DNA of 64,000 nt, from assembly GCA_001567255.1 (NCBI GenBank), contig LNBW01000021.1, positions 1 to 64,000 on the forward strand, written 5' to 3'. The notes below the pieces were generated by a model. That model made no database searches. It was not told the origin of the DNA and was given only the letters and a program-made list of their open reading frames with translations. Within the stretch, counting starts at the first letter, position 1, and each line of letters starts with the position of its first letter. Positions 1-9,566 of the stretch are shown in pieces. The position numbers and the translations under genes were made by a program. This DNA is from Bacteroidetes bacterium OLB9. GTDB lineage: Bacteria; Bacteroidota; Bacteroidia; Chitinophagales; Saprospiraceae.

Positions 1-54
1 TAATTACAAATTATAAAATATATCATATATTTTGTTGATTTTAAATTGTTTTTT

Positions 55-95
55 TGGGAAAAAGTGGAGAAAAGTGGGAATCGTCTCTATATTTG
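55..95 (+). promoter_or_regulatory. MraZ operator repeats and dcw cluster promoter
   Basis: Three direct repeats TGGGA, TGGAG, TGGGA begin at 55, 65 and 75, exactly 10 bp apart. This matches the known MraZ target of TGGRN-type repeats spaced by 5 nt. A Bacteroidota -7 box TATATTTG (TAnnTTTG) follows at 88-95, so the repeats cover the -33 region. That layout fits autorepression by MraZ. It also shows that any mraZ start upstream of about 100 is false, because transcription would begin near 100. A good -33 TTTG is not visible. Confidence 0.8.
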
Positions 96-116
96 CATTA
101 TCAACCAACTGAAAGT

Positions 117-596
117 GTGAAAGATTATCGATTCACCGGAGAATATGACTGTAAGCTTGATGCTAAAGGTCGGCTTAGATTGCCTAGTGCACTTCTAAAG
201 CGGATGGGTAGTGACGGAAATCTCAAGTTTACAATCAATAGGGGATTCGAAAAGCACTTGATGTTGTATCCCAATGACGTTTGGGAAATGAAGACGAAGG
301 AAATCAATCAGTTAAACATTTACATTACTAGTCATCGTAATGCTATACGGTATTTTTATCGTGGAGCGACAGAGCTGGAGCTTGATGCTTCAGAACGTAT
401 TAACCTGCCGCAATCATTGATGGAGTATGCCGGCATCGAAAAGGATGTGGTTTTGAATACTTATCAGAATCAAATCGAAATCTGGGCTAAAGAAGAGTAT
501 GAAAAGATGACCAATAATGAGCCGGAAAGATTTAGTGAATTGATGGAAGAGGTTTTCAAAAGTGGACATACACCTTTGAATCCTAATCAGGAGTAG
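117..596 (+). CDS. mraZ: Transcriptional regulator MraZ
   Basis: MraZ is a ring-forming DNA-binding protein with two SpoVT/AbrB-like halves that represses the dcw operon. The first half carries the family signature LDAKGRLRLP at about residues 14-23, and the second carries LDASERINLP near residues 86-97. I place the start at GTG 117, giving 159 aa, close to the usual MraZ length. An open frame extends back to a TTG at 54, but that stretch contains the MraZ operator and the promoter -7 box, so it cannot be translated from this promoter. The gene is first in the cluster and ends 2 nt before rsmH, so the two are co-transcribed. Repression of its own promoter is inferred from the three operator repeats just upstream. 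Confidence 0.93.
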   Translation: MKDYRFTGEYDCKLDAKGRLRLPSALLKRMGSDGNLKFTINRGFEKHLMLYPNDVWEMKTKEINQLNIYITSHRNAIRYFYRGATELELDASERINLPQSLMEYAGIEKDVVLNTYQNQIEIWAKEEYEKMTNNEPERFSELMEEVFKSGHTPLNPNQE

Positions 597-598
597 CT

Positions 599-1498
599 AT
601 GAGTCAGTATCATGTATCTGTATTGCTGAATGAAAGTATAAACAATCTCAAAATCCGACCCGAAGGTACTTATGTTGATGTGACATTTGGAGCCGGAGGA
701 CATTCCAGGACGATTTTAACCAAGCTAAATGCCAAAGGGCGTTTGTATGCTTTTGACCAGGACCCTGATGCTGTAGCTAATGTGCCGGATGATATGCGTT
801 TTGAACTTATAAGGTCTAATTTTAGATACCTCAGACGGTTTCTTAGGCTTGAAGGAGTAGAAAGTGTGGATGGTATCATTGCAGATCTCGGTGTTTCATC
901 TCACCAGTTAGACATGCCCGAACGTGGGTTTTCCTACCGGTTTGATGCACCACTTGATATGCGTATGAATCCCTTATCTGATCTCACAGCAGCTGATGTA
1001 CTTAGAACATATGATGAGGTCGAACTCATTAGAGTATTGAGTGCTTATGGTGAGGTGCGCAATGCAAAAACACTTGCACTTGCTATTGTTCAGCACCGGA
1101 AATTGTCAGCAATCAGGACTACCTTTGATTTGAATGGCTTGCTGGATCAGTATGCGATGGGTCCGAAAATGAAGTATCTTTCTCAGGTGTATCAAGCGCT
1201 GCGTATTGAAGTCAACGATGAGATAGGTGCATTGAAAGATATGTTGCAGGATGGACTGAGTGTATTGAAGAATGGTGGAAGGTTTGTTGTCATTACATTT
1301 CACAGTATTGAAGATAGGCTGGTGAAGAATTTTTTCAAAACTGGTAATTTTGATGGCATTGCTGACAAGGATCATTACGGTAATATCTACCGACCATTTA
1401 CTATGGTAGAGAAAAAAGTTATCACAGCAAGTTATGAAGAGCAAAAGAATAATGTCAGGTCACGGAGCGCAAAACTCAGAGTAGTGGAAAAGTTGTAA
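599..1498 (+). CDS. rsmH: 16S rRNA (cytosine(1402)-N(4))-methyltransferase RsmH
   Basis: RsmH (MraW) methylates N4 of C1402 in 16S rRNA in the decoding centre, using S-adenosylmethionine. The 299-aa product has the family length. It opens with the conserved HVSVLLNE segment and has the SAM-binding loop TFGAGGHS near residues 29-36, the conserved ADLGVSSHQLD segment and the C-terminal ITFHSIEDRLVK block. The start ATG lies 2 nt after the mraZ stop, the usual arrangement at the head of dcw clusters. A 113-nt gap separates it from the next division gene, and I see no promoter or terminator there. Confidence 0.97.
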   Translation: MSQYHVSVLLNESINNLKIRPEGTYVDVTFGAGGHSRTILTKLNAKGRLYAFDQDPDAVANVPDDMRFELIRSNFRYLRRFLRLEGVESVDGIIADLGVSSHQLDMPERGFSYRFDAPLDMRMNPLSDLTAADVLRTYDEVELIRVLSAYGEVRNAKTLALAIVQHRKLSAIRTTFDLNGLLDQYAMGPKMKYLSQVYQALRIEVNDEIGALKDMLQDGLSVLKNGGRFVVITFHSIEDRLVKNFFKTGNFDGIADKDHYGNIYRPFTMVEKKVITASYEEQKNNVRSRSAKLRVVEKL

Positions 1499-1611
1499 TG
1501 ACGGCAAGGCAAGGTTAAAATGAGGGGCAGTATCGGATAAAGTGAAAATAAGGAATGTGCAAGGACGAAAGGTTATTAATAAAAGTAATATAAAAGAGTA
1601 AATTCATATTT

Positions 1612-1935
1612 ATGGCTAATTTCCAGGATAAGAAAGCTACACTTTTTAGACTGAAATGGGTCGAATGGATTTTTGTCAATTTGCCTTTTGTATGCTATCT
1701 GGTGTTGCTAGGAGTGATTTATATTTCCAATGCGCATGCTTCTGAAAAAGCAGTAAGAAGAACTGAAGCGCTCAAGCAGGAAGTGAAAGACATTAAATGG
1801 AGAGCAATGAATCTAAAGCAGGAGGTCATGCAAGGTAGCATACAATCGCAAATTGAACGACAAGTTAAGGACAGTGGTTTACTGCCATCCACTACTCCGC
1901 CTTACAAAATTGTGGCAGAAAAAACAGTAAAATGA
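1612..1935 (+). CDS. ftsL: FtsL-like cell division protein
   Basis: This is a small bitopic membrane protein of 107 aa. A short basic N-terminus is followed by one membrane segment (about residues 20-41) and a charged helical stretch (about 44-85) that could form a coiled coil. This is the size and layout of FtsL, which joins FtsQ and FtsB/DivIC in the divisome and activates the FtsW-FtsI synthase. Sequence conservation in this family is very low, so the call rests mainly on topology and on the position between rsmH and ftsI, where Bacteroidota carry their FtsL-like gene. The stop lies 16 nt before ftsI. Confidence 0.82.
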   Translation: MANFQDKKATLFRLKWVEWIFVNLPFVCYLVLLGVIYISNAHASEKAVRRTEALKQEVKDIKWRAMNLKQEVMQGSIQSQIERQVKDSGLLPSTTPPYKIVAEKTVK

Positions 1936-1951
1936 CCAGACAATAAGTCTC

Positions 1952-4069
1952 ATGGACAGGAAAAAAGAGTTGCTTTGGCGTGCGTATTTGGTGATGTTTT
2001 TCTTTGTGGTAGCCACAGGAGCGATTCTTTTCAAGGTTTTCAAGATTAGTTTTATCGAAAGAGATAAATGGCGGCAGAAGGGTGAAGTGAATGTAAAGTG
2101 GAAAGTCGTCGATGCGGATAGGGGCAATATTTATGCTGAAGAGGGCAACCTATTATCCACATCATTGCAGTTCTTTGAGGTTAGGATGGACATGAAAGTG
2201 ATCAGTGACAAAGATTTCAACGATGGCGTAGATTCACTGGCGTATTTTTTGGCAAATTTTGATGAGAGGTATATCCGTAAAAAAACGAAAGATCAATGGA
2301 TCAAAGATTTGAAATCTGCCAGAAAGAAGGAGAATCGCTATTTCTTTATAGCAAGAAGCCTAGATATAGATGCTTATAATAGGTTAAAAATGGCTCCAAT
2401 CCTTCGATTAGGACAGTATAAAGGAGGTCTAGTTAAGGATAGATATGGTAAAAGGATTAAACCTTATGGTGAACTGGCATCTAGAACCATTGGTGTGGAC
2501 AGAGAAAATGCAGATAATGTTGGATTAGAAGGTTATTTTGACCGTTTTTTAAGAGGAGAGAGAGACCAGAGGTTGATGAAACGTTTGCCAAATAATTTTG
2601 GTGAAAAGGACGTATGGGTTCCTGTGTTTGATCCATCAGAAAATGGCATAAAAACTGGTGACGATATCTACACTACTATCAATATTGATATGCAAGACAT
2701 TGTACATAATGAATTGCTGAAAGTATTAAAGAAGCATAATGCTGAGGGTGGAGTGGCTATTCTTATGGAAGTAGGAACAGGCGCCATCAAAGCAATGACT
2801 AACTTGACCAGAGCAGCAGATAGTTCTTACTACGAGATGTACAATATGGGTATAGGAAGATTGAGTGAGCCGGGTTCGACGATGAAATTGGCCACCATGT
2901 TAGCAGCGATGGAAGATGGTATGACCAATCTGGATACGGTGATAGACTTAAATTACGGAGTGAAGCGATTTGCTGATAGAATCATAAGAGATTCGGAAAT
3001 GCATGGTCGAAAGGTAGCAACAATGGCGCAATTATTTGAAATGTCATCCAATGTTGGTGTAGCTACCATCGCAAATGATCTATATAACTCACGTGATGGT
3101 CGAAATTTGTGGGTAAAGAGATTGAAACAATTTGGATTAAATGAAACAACTGGAATCGATGTGATAGGTGAAGCTAGTCCGAAGATCAAAGACCCTATCA
3201 AAGATAAGCAGAAATGGTACGGAACAACTATACCTTGGATGGCACATGGTTATGAACTCATGGAAACACCTCTACAAATTCTTAATTTTTATAATGCGGT
3301 GGCCAATGATGGTAAAATGATGAAACCATACCTTGTGAGTGAGATTCGTAAGGGAGATGAAGTGGTGAAGAAGTTTGAGCCGGTGGTGTTGAAAAATCAG
3401 ATTGCAAAACCTGAAAACATTAAGAGAGCTCAACAATTATTGGAAGGTGTTGTGCTTAGAGGTACAGCCAGGAATATAGCATCAGAATTTGTGACCATGG
3501 CTGGAAAAACAGGAACAGCACGTACTAATTATGCTAATAAGACAGATTATGCCAGGTATAATGCAAGTTTTTGCGGATACTTTCCTGCTGAACATCCAAT
3601 GTATTCACTGATTGTGGTTGTTTATGACCCAAAGGGTGTTTTCTATGGTGGCTATGTAGCAGGACCGGTATTTAAAAATATAGCTGAACGAGTTTATTCA
3701 CTCAAAACAAAGCAAGTTAGATCTTTAAATGAGTCGATTTATGCTGCGACGAGCGTGCCTGGACCTGCTGCCGGTTATACACCTGATATCAAGTTCGTTC
3801 TTGATTATTTAAATATCAATTACAAAGATGAGTCAGGGCAGCCTTTTTCAATTTTAGATCCATCCGCCAATGCAGTATTGCTCGAAGAGAGAAACATTAA
3901 AAGATCGACGGTGCCTAATGTAAAAGATATGGGTGCTAGAGATGCAATATATCTTCTGGAGAATGCAGGGCTTAAAGTAACTTTAGCCGGAGTAGGAAGA
4001 GTTAGGAAGCAATCTGTACCTCCAGGTGCAGCTGCCAAAGGGCAGCATATAGTTTTATATCTAAACTGA
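1952..4069 (+). CDS. ftsI: Division-specific penicillin-binding protein (FtsI/PBP3) with PASTA domain
   Basis: FtsI is the septal peptidoglycan transpeptidase, anchored in the inner membrane with its catalytic domain in the periplasm. The 705-aa protein has one N-terminal membrane helix (about residues 10-30), a PBP dimerisation domain, and a transpeptidase domain with all three motifs: SxxK at S309-K312, SSN at 365-367 and KTG at 519-521. The last 60 residues form a PASTA domain (VPNVKDMGARDAIYLLENAG and following), which is common in Bacteroidota FtsI proteins but absent from the E. coli enzyme. It starts 16 nt after ftsL and ends 20 nt before murE. The PASTA domain probably senses or positions the enzyme on nascent peptidoglycan, which is an inference. 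Confidence 0.96.
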   Translation: MDRKKELLWRAYLVMFFFVVATGAILFKVFKISFIERDKWRQKGEVNVKWKVVDADRGNIYAEEGNLLSTSLQFFEVRMDMKVISDKDFNDGVDSLAYFLANFDERYIRKKTKDQWIKDLKSARKKENRYFFIARSLDIDAYNRLKMAPILRLGQYKGGLVKDRYGKRIKPYGELASRTIGVDRENADNVGLEGYFDRFLRGERDQRLMKRLPNNFGEKDVWVPVFDPSENGIKTGDDIYTTINIDMQDIVHNELLKVLKKHNAEGGVAILMEVGTGAIKAMTNLTRAADSSYYEMYNMGIGRLSEPGSTMKLATMLAAMEDGMTNLDTVIDLNYGVKRFADRIIRDSEMHGRKVATMAQLFEMSSNVGVATIANDLYNSRDGRNLWVKRLKQFGLNETTGIDVIGEASPKIKDPIKDKQKWYGTTIPWMAHGYELMETPLQILNFYNAVANDGKMMKPYLVSEIRKGDEVVKKFEPVVLKNQIAKPENIKRAQQLLEGVVLRGTARNIASEFVTMAGKTGTARTNYANKTDYARYNASFCGYFPAEHPMYSLIVVVYDPKGVFYGGYVAGPVFKNIAERVYSLKTKQVRSLNESIYAATSVPGPAAGYTPDIKFVLDYLNINYKDESGQPFSILDPSANAVLLEERNIKRSTVPNVKDMGARDAIYLLENAGLKVTLAGVGRVRKQSVPPGAAAKGQHIVLYLN

Positions 4070-4089
4070 TAAAATGATTCAGTTAGTAC

Positions 4090-5544
4090 ATGAATAAAAA
4101 GTTGTTTGACATATTACCGGCAAGTTTTAATGCCAAAATCACAGGCAAGGTCGATGTCCTAATCAGTGGTATGACTATAGATTCTCGTACAGTGCAAAAT
4201 GGATTTATCTATGCTGCCTTTAAAGGATCTGTAGTAGATGGTCATCAGTTTATTCCTCAAGCTATCACATCAGGTGCAGTCTGTATTGTTTGTGAGCAGT
4301 GTGCATCTAAACAAGATGGCATAACATACATAGAGTGTGATGATGTAAGAGGATATATGGGTGAATTAGCCCATGCCTTTTATGGATTTGCTTCGGATTC
4401 ACTGCGACTGATAGGTGTGACTGGTACTAATGGTAAAACTACCGTAGCTACCTTGCTGTATCAGTTGTTATCAGGTCTGGGTTATAAGTGCGGTCTTATT
4501 TCTACGGTCGAAAATCGTATCATAGATAGGGTATTGCCTGCAGAGCGTACTACACCAGATGTAATCAGTCTTCATAAGCTTCTAGCTGAAATGAAGCTGG
4601 AGCAATGTGAATATGTATTCATGGAGGTAAGTTCTCATGCATTAGATCAAAAACGGGTAGCTGGACTGAAGTTTGATGGAGCGATTTTTACTAATTTGAC
4701 TCATGATCACTTGGATTATCATGGTACAATGCTGAATTACATCATAGCAAAGAAATCATTTTTTGACAATTTGCCTTCTGATGCTTTTGCACTCGTCAAT
4801 GTTGATGATAAAAACGGGTCAGTCATGCTTCAAAACACAAAGGCTCGTAAACTGACTTATGCTATGCATACTATGGCCGATTATAAAGCAAAGATCATAG
4901 AAAATACCGTTCATGGCTTGCATCTTAGGATCAACGATAGGGAAGCATTTTTTAGGATGATTGGCGATTTTAATGCGTATAATATAACGGCGGTTTATGG
5001 CACTGCTGTAGAATTAGGCATTGAGAAAGATGAGATTCTGGCACTACTTAGTGGTTTGAGAGGTGCGGTAGGTAGATTTGAGCAGGTCATCAGCAGTGAT
5101 GGAGCAAAGTTTGGTATTGTTGACTATGCACATACACCAGATGCATTGAAGAATGTCCTCCAGACCATACAGAAAGTAAAGCATACAAGTAGCCAAGTGA
5201 TCGTAGTCATAGGTTGTGGAGGAGATAGGGATAAGTCAAAACGTCCGGAGATGGCAAAAGAAGCTTGTGAGTTGAGCGATAAAGTGGTTTTGACTAGTGA
5301 TAATCCACGATCAGAAGATCCGGATTCCATACTTGACGATATGGAGGCAGGAGTGGACGAGGCACATAGGGCGAGCACGATTCGCATCACCGACAGACGA
5401 CAGGCGATTAAAACAGCAGTGATGATGGCACAACAAGGTGATATTATTCTTGTTGCCGGTAAAGGTCATGAAGATTATCAAGAAATAAAAGGGAAAAAGT
5501 TTCCTTTTGACGATAAAAAGATATTACAAGAGTATCTGGGATAG
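4090..5544 (+). CDS. murE: UDP-N-acetylmuramoyl-L-alanyl-D-glutamate--2,6-diaminopimelate ligase MurE
   Basis: MurE is a cytoplasmic ATP-dependent ligase that adds the third residue to the UDP-MurNAc dipeptide. The 484-aa protein has the three Mur ligase domains. The ATP-binding loop GTNGKT lies at residues 112-117, and the substrate-specificity motif DNPR lies at 404-407 followed by SEDP. DNPR is the signature of meso-diaminopimelate-specific MurE enzymes, so this organism probably makes DAP-type peptidoglycan. The gene starts 20 nt after ftsI. A 239-nt gap with a large inverted repeat separates it from mraY, unusually wide for this cluster. Confidence 0.96.
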   Translation: MNKKLFDILPASFNAKITGKVDVLISGMTIDSRTVQNGFIYAAFKGSVVDGHQFIPQAITSGAVCIVCEQCASKQDGITYIECDDVRGYMGELAHAFYGFASDSLRLIGVTGTNGKTTVATLLYQLLSGLGYKCGLISTVENRIIDRVLPAERTTPDVISLHKLLAEMKLEQCEYVFMEVSSHALDQKRVAGLKFDGAIFTNLTHDHLDYHGTMLNYIIAKKSFFDNLPSDAFALVNVDDKNGSVMLQNTKARKLTYAMHTMADYKAKIIENTVHGLHLRINDREAFFRMIGDFNAYNITAVYGTAVELGIEKDEILALLSGLRGAVGRFEQVISSDGAKFGIVDYAHTPDALKNVLQTIQKVKHTSSQVIVVIGCGGDRDKSKRPEMAKEACELSDKVVLTSDNPRSEDPDSILDDMEAGVDEAHRASTIRITDRRQAIKTAVMMAQQGDIILVAGKGHEDYQEIKGKKFPFDDKKILQEYLG

Positions 5545-5636
5545 TATTGCCATTTGGCAAGTAGGTTGAAAACTATCTCGTGTCAGATACCTTGAAATAT
5601 CAAAGATTTAGGTTCTATTAACATTCTCAGGTTGGT

Positions 5637-5695
5637 TTAACAGTTGCAGTGGGATCTTTTTGGAAAAAGTTTCAAACTGCTCACTGCACTGTTAA
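5637..5695. repeat. Nested inverted repeat between murE and mraY
   Basis: The arms 5637-5651 (TTAACAGTTGCAGTG) and 5682-5695 (CACTGCACTGTTAA) pair over 14 bp with one bulged T. Inside the loop a second inverted repeat, CTTTTT at 5656-5661 and AAAAAG at 5664-5669, gives a nested structure. No T-run follows, so it is not a typical intrinsic terminator. It could be an RNA processing or stability element, or a small repeat inserted in the operon. Its role is unknown. Confidence 0.7.
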
Positions 5696-5783
5696 AATTT
5701 AGCTTGAGGTCCGTACTTCTGGTTATACCAAAAGGAAAATTAAGATCAATTAAAAATTTAAACAGTCAAATTATATAATACAA

Positions 5784-7049
5784 ATGTTGTACCACTTTTT
5801 TGAATATATTGATAAACACTTCAATCTTCCGGGATCGGGACTGTTTCAGTATATTTCATTTCGTGCAGCGTTTGCTATCATATTGTCGCTGATTATTTCG
5901 CTTGTTTTTGGAGGTAAAATCATTGACTTGCTCCGCAAAAAGCAGATAGGCGAGACAGTAAGAGACTTAGGCTTGGACGGACAGAAAGCTAAGGAAGGTA
6001 CACCTACTATGGGTGGGATTATCATTATTATGGCGATACTTATTCCATGTCTTTTACTAGCTAAGCTTGACAATATTTATATCTGGCTGATGATATTCAC
6101 GACAGTTTGGTTGGGATTGATAGGTGGTGCAGATGATTATATTAAAGTTTTTTTAAAGAATAAAGAAGGTCTTAGTGGTAAGACTAAAATATTTGGGCAA
6201 GTCATTTTAGGTCTGGTAGTCGGTATCACCATGCTTTTGTCTAATGATGTTGTGATCCGAATGCCACTAAAGGATGCACAGGCAGGAGGTTATAAAATAG
6301 TGAAGGAATATCAACTACCATTGCCTAAAGTTAATGATATCACTCGAATGACCGATATGGCGTATGTAAAGACAACGCTAACAAATGTACCATTTTTGAA
6401 AAACAATAATTTTGATTATCAATATCTGGTACCTTTTGTAGGAGATAATGTGGATTTATGGCTTTCTATAGTGTTTACGCTGGTTGTCATCTTTATAGTA
6501 ACGGCGGTTTCCAATGCAGCCAATCTGACGGATGGCATTGACGGATTAGCAGCTGGCACATCGGCAGTCATAGCAGCTACCCTGGGCATCTTTGCTTATG
6601 TATCTGGTAATAATATCATAGCTGACTACCTCAATGTCTTCTATATTCCGAATTCAGCAGAACTGGTGATTTTTTCAGCTTGTTTTCTGGGTGCGTGTAT
6701 CGGATTTTTATGGCATAATTCCTATCCGGCGCGGATATTTATGGGAGATACGGGCAGTTTAACGATTGGAGGCATCATAGCTGTACTGGCGATCCTCCTG
6801 CGTAAGGAATTATTGATACCGGTATTGTGTGGTATTTTCGTAGCAGAAAACCTGTCAGTTATGTTGCAAGTAGGTTATTTTAAATATACTAAGAAAAAAT
6901 ATGGCGAAGGCCGAAGGATATTTTTAATGTCTCCATTGCATCACCATTTTCAAAAAATGGGTATGCATGAAGCAAAAATTGTCACACGATTCTGGATTAT
7001 AGGAGTCATGTTGGCACTTGTATCTGTCATCACTTTGAAAATCAGATAA
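5784..7049 (+). CDS. mraY: Phospho-N-acetylmuramoyl-pentapeptide-transferase MraY
   Basis: MraY is an integral membrane enzyme that transfers phospho-MurNAc-pentapeptide from UDP to undecaprenyl phosphate, making lipid I. The 421-aa product has about ten membrane segments and the catalytic motifs: the Asp pair in ADDY at D117-D118, NLTDGIDG at 247-254, the GDTGS segment, and the histidine cluster HHH at 386-388. It is about 60 residues longer than the E. coli enzyme. The extra length lies between about residues 160 and 225, an insertion I associate with Bacteroidota MraY. Its TAA stop shares one base with the ATG of murD (TAATG), so translational coupling is likely. Confidence 0.96.
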   Translation: MLYHFFEYIDKHFNLPGSGLFQYISFRAAFAIILSLIISLVFGGKIIDLLRKKQIGETVRDLGLDGQKAKEGTPTMGGIIIIMAILIPCLLLAKLDNIYIWLMIFTTVWLGLIGGADDYIKVFLKNKEGLSGKTKIFGQVILGLVVGITMLLSNDVVIRMPLKDAQAGGYKIVKEYQLPLPKVNDITRMTDMAYVKTTLTNVPFLKNNNFDYQYLVPFVGDNVDLWLSIVFTLVVIFIVTAVSNAANLTDGIDGLAAGTSAVIAATLGIFAYVSGNNIIADYLNVFYIPNSAELVIFSACFLGACIGFLWHNSYPARIFMGDTGSLTIGGIIAVLAILLRKELLIPVLCGIFVAENLSVMLQVGYFKYTKKKYGEGRRIFLMSPLHHHFQKMGMHEAKIVTRFWIIGVMLALVSVITLKIR

Positions 7050-8371
7050 TGAAAAAAGTAGCTGTTATAGGAGCAGGAGAAAGTGGAATTGGAGCAGCTT
7101 TACTTGCCAAAAGTCGAGGCATAGAGGTTTTTGTGAGTGATTTTGGTAGTATTGATGACAAATACAAAAAGGAGTTATTAGACAATGACATCCACTTTGA
7201 AGAAGGTGGACATGATATTGAAAGGTTGTTATCAACAGATTTGGTTATTAAAAGTCCCGGTGTACCTAACCATGCATCGGTGATAGGCAGACTAAAGGAA
7301 AGCGGTGTTAAAATCATTTCTGAAATCGAATTTGGATTTCTATTTTATGAGGGTTTTACACTCGCAGTGACGGGCTCAAATGGTAAGACTACGGCATCGG
7401 GACTTTTATATCACCTTTTATATTCAGCAGGTAAACAAGTAGCACTAGGTGGTAATTATGGTAAGAGTTTCGCAAGAATTCTTGCAGAGGGAAGTCCTGA
7501 AATGATAGTGCTTGAAGTGTCTAGTTTTCAGCTAGATGATATAGAGCATTTTCGACCGCATGTTGCTATTTTGTTGAATATCACACCAGATCATTTGGAC
7601 AGATATGACCATAGTATGCAAAAATATGCTCATGCAAAGTTCAGGATAACTGAGAATCAGACTCCGGACGATTACTTTATATATAATGGTGACGACCCGG
7701 TAATTATTGAAGAGTTAAAGTCCTATGAAGTGAAGGCGCATCAATTGGCTATCACGAGGAGCGATTATATAAATGGCATTCCGTCAAAGGATGGAAGCGG
7801 AAATTTTGAATTAACAATCAAGGGTACACACAATCTCTTGAATGCAGCCACAGTAGTTGAAGCGTGCAGAGTGACCGGTTTAAGTGAGCAAGAGATAGCT
7901 CGAGGTTTGAAGACCTTTGTTAATCTACCACATCGATTAGAAAGTTGTGGGATGATATCTGGAGTAGAGTTTATTAATGATAGTAAAGCTACTAATGTGG
8001 ATGCTGTCTATTATGCGCTTGAAGCAATGGAGAAACCGGTGGTTTGGATAGCTGGTGGAACAGACAAGGGTAATGATTATGAAGTTTTGTTGCCATTTGT
8101 AGAGGAAAAAGTCAATGCCCTGATTTGTTTAGGTGTGGATAATTCAAAATTGAAAACATTTTTTAGGGGCCATATTCAGGCTATAGTTGAGACAAAGCAA
8201 GCGTCTGAAGCAGTGGAATTAGGCCTTAAATTGGCGGAAGCAGGTGATGTGGTGTTGCTATCACCGGCATGTGCCAGCTTTGATTTATTTAAGAATTATA
8301 TGGATCGTGGAGATCAGTTCAAAGCAGCGGTGAGTGAGCTGGCACGACGAGTAAATGAAGATAAAAAGTAA
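7049..8371 (+). CDS. murD: UDP-N-acetylmuramoyl-L-alanine--D-glutamate ligase MurD
   Basis: MurD is a cytoplasmic ligase that adds D-glutamate to UDP-MurNAc-L-Ala using ATP. The 440-aa product has an N-terminal nucleotide-binding fold (VAVIGAGESGIGAA near residues 3-16), the Mur ligase ATP loop GSNGKTT at 109-115, the conserved ILLNITPDHLDRYD block and the C-terminal domain with INDSKATNVDA and LLSPACASFDLF. The start overlaps the mraY stop by one base. It ends 12 nt before the GTG proposed for ftsW, so the genes are co-transcribed. Confidence 0.96.
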   Translation: MKKVAVIGAGESGIGAALLAKSRGIEVFVSDFGSIDDKYKKELLDNDIHFEEGGHDIERLLSTDLVIKSPGVPNHASVIGRLKESGVKIISEIEFGFLFYEGFTLAVTGSNGKTTASGLLYHLLYSAGKQVALGGNYGKSFARILAEGSPEMIVLEVSSFQLDDIEHFRPHVAILLNITPDHLDRYDHSMQKYAHAKFRITENQTPDDYFIYNGDDPVIIEELKSYEVKAHQLAITRSDYINGIPSKDGSGNFELTIKGTHNLLNAATVVEACRVTGLSEQEIARGLKTFVNLPHRLESCGMISGVEFINDSKATNVDAVYYALEAMEKPVVWIAGGTDKGNDYEVLLPFVEEKVNALICLGVDNSKLKTFFRGHIQAIVETKQASEAVELGLKLAEAGDVVLLSPACASFDLFKNYMDRGDQFKAAVSELARRVNEDKK

Positions 8372-8383
8372 AAATAAATAACA

Positions 8384-9566
8384 GTGAGCCTACAAAATGC
8401 ATATTACAATCTGAAAGGTGACCGGTCGGTTTGGCTGATAGTGACACTGTTGTCGCTTTTTTTCACTGCTGATTGTGTATAGTACATCGGGCAGTCAGGT
8501 GTATAAATATAATACTAGTCATGGCACGGAGTACTTTCTCATCAGGCAGATGTTATTTATAGTATCAGGCTTATTGCTGGCTTATACTGCGTATAAATTG
8601 CACTATATGGTCTATGCAAAACTTGCGCCGATAATGATGGTAATTGCTTTGCCGCTACTGTTTTATACAGCATTATTTGGTTCAGAGTTAAATGATGCAT
8701 CACGATGGATAAAGATTCCGATTCTTGATTTGTCTTTTCAGACTTCAGACTTTGCAAAGATTGCGTTGATTCTCTTTATTGCTAGATCAATGGCTATGAA
8801 GCAGGATTACATCAAAAGTTTTAAAGATGCATTTTTGCCACTTATAGCGCCCATCATTTTGTTTTGCGCACTGATTGCACCGTCTAATCTATCTACAGCT
8901 GCATTACTTTTTATTACGACATTCTTGATGTTATTCATAGGTAGGATATCTTTGAAATATGTGGTATTATTAATGCTACTAGGTGTGGCTGTATTTGCTG
9001 CGATATTTATTGTGGGAGAGTATTTTCCGGAGTATGTTCGGGTAGAGACTTGGTGGAAGCGGATCAATGGATTTTTATACTCGGATGGGCAGTTTCAAGT
9101 GATACAATCTAAAATTGCTATAGCGGAAGGAGGTTTAATAGGTTTAGGGCCTGGCAATAGTATTCAAAGGAATATATTGCCGTATGCTTATGCAGATTTC
9201 ATATATGCAATCATCTGTGAAGAGTATGGTTTTATCGGCGGAGTCACTATTGTATTGATTTATCTCTGGTTATTGTTTAGGGCTGTTAGTATTGTGACCA
9301 GATGTCCTAAAACGTTTGGAGCGATGCTCGTGATTGGGCTTACCCTGAACATTGTGATCACTGCTTTTGCTAATATTGCAGTTTCGGTACAATTGGTTCC
9401 AGCCACAGGGTTGACATTGCCAATGATCAGTATGGGTGGTACATCATTTCTCTTTACTTGTCTGTCCTTTGGCATCATACTGAGTGTGAGTCGATATGTA
9501 GAACAGGCAGCATTGGAGAAGAAGCAATTGGAAAAAATGGAAACAGATGTACAGAGTGATCATTAG
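8384..9566 (+). CDS. ftsW: Division-specific glycosyltransferase FtsW (frameshifted in this sequence)
   Basis: FtsW is the SEDS-family septal peptidoglycan glycosyltransferase and partner of FtsI. The open frame from 8475 lacks the first membrane segment. In another frame the DNA from GTG 8384 encodes the missing N-terminus (SLQNAYYNLKGDRSVWLIVT) and runs to a seven-T run at 8457-8463. Removing one T joins it in frame to LLIVYSTSGSQ, giving a 393-aa protein of normal length. The later part has the membrane segments and the conserved GLTLPMISMGGTS block near the C-terminus. The gene starts 12 nt after murD and its 3' end overlaps murG by 20 nt. A real null would be lethal in most rod-shaped bacteria, so a sequencing indel is the likeliest cause. 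Confidence 0.9.

Noticed and set aside
54..116. Upstream extension of mraZ to a TTG at 54
   Set aside because: The region contains the MraZ operator and the TATATTTG promoter box, and the family starts close to the YRFTGEY segment, so translation from TTG 54 is not plausible.
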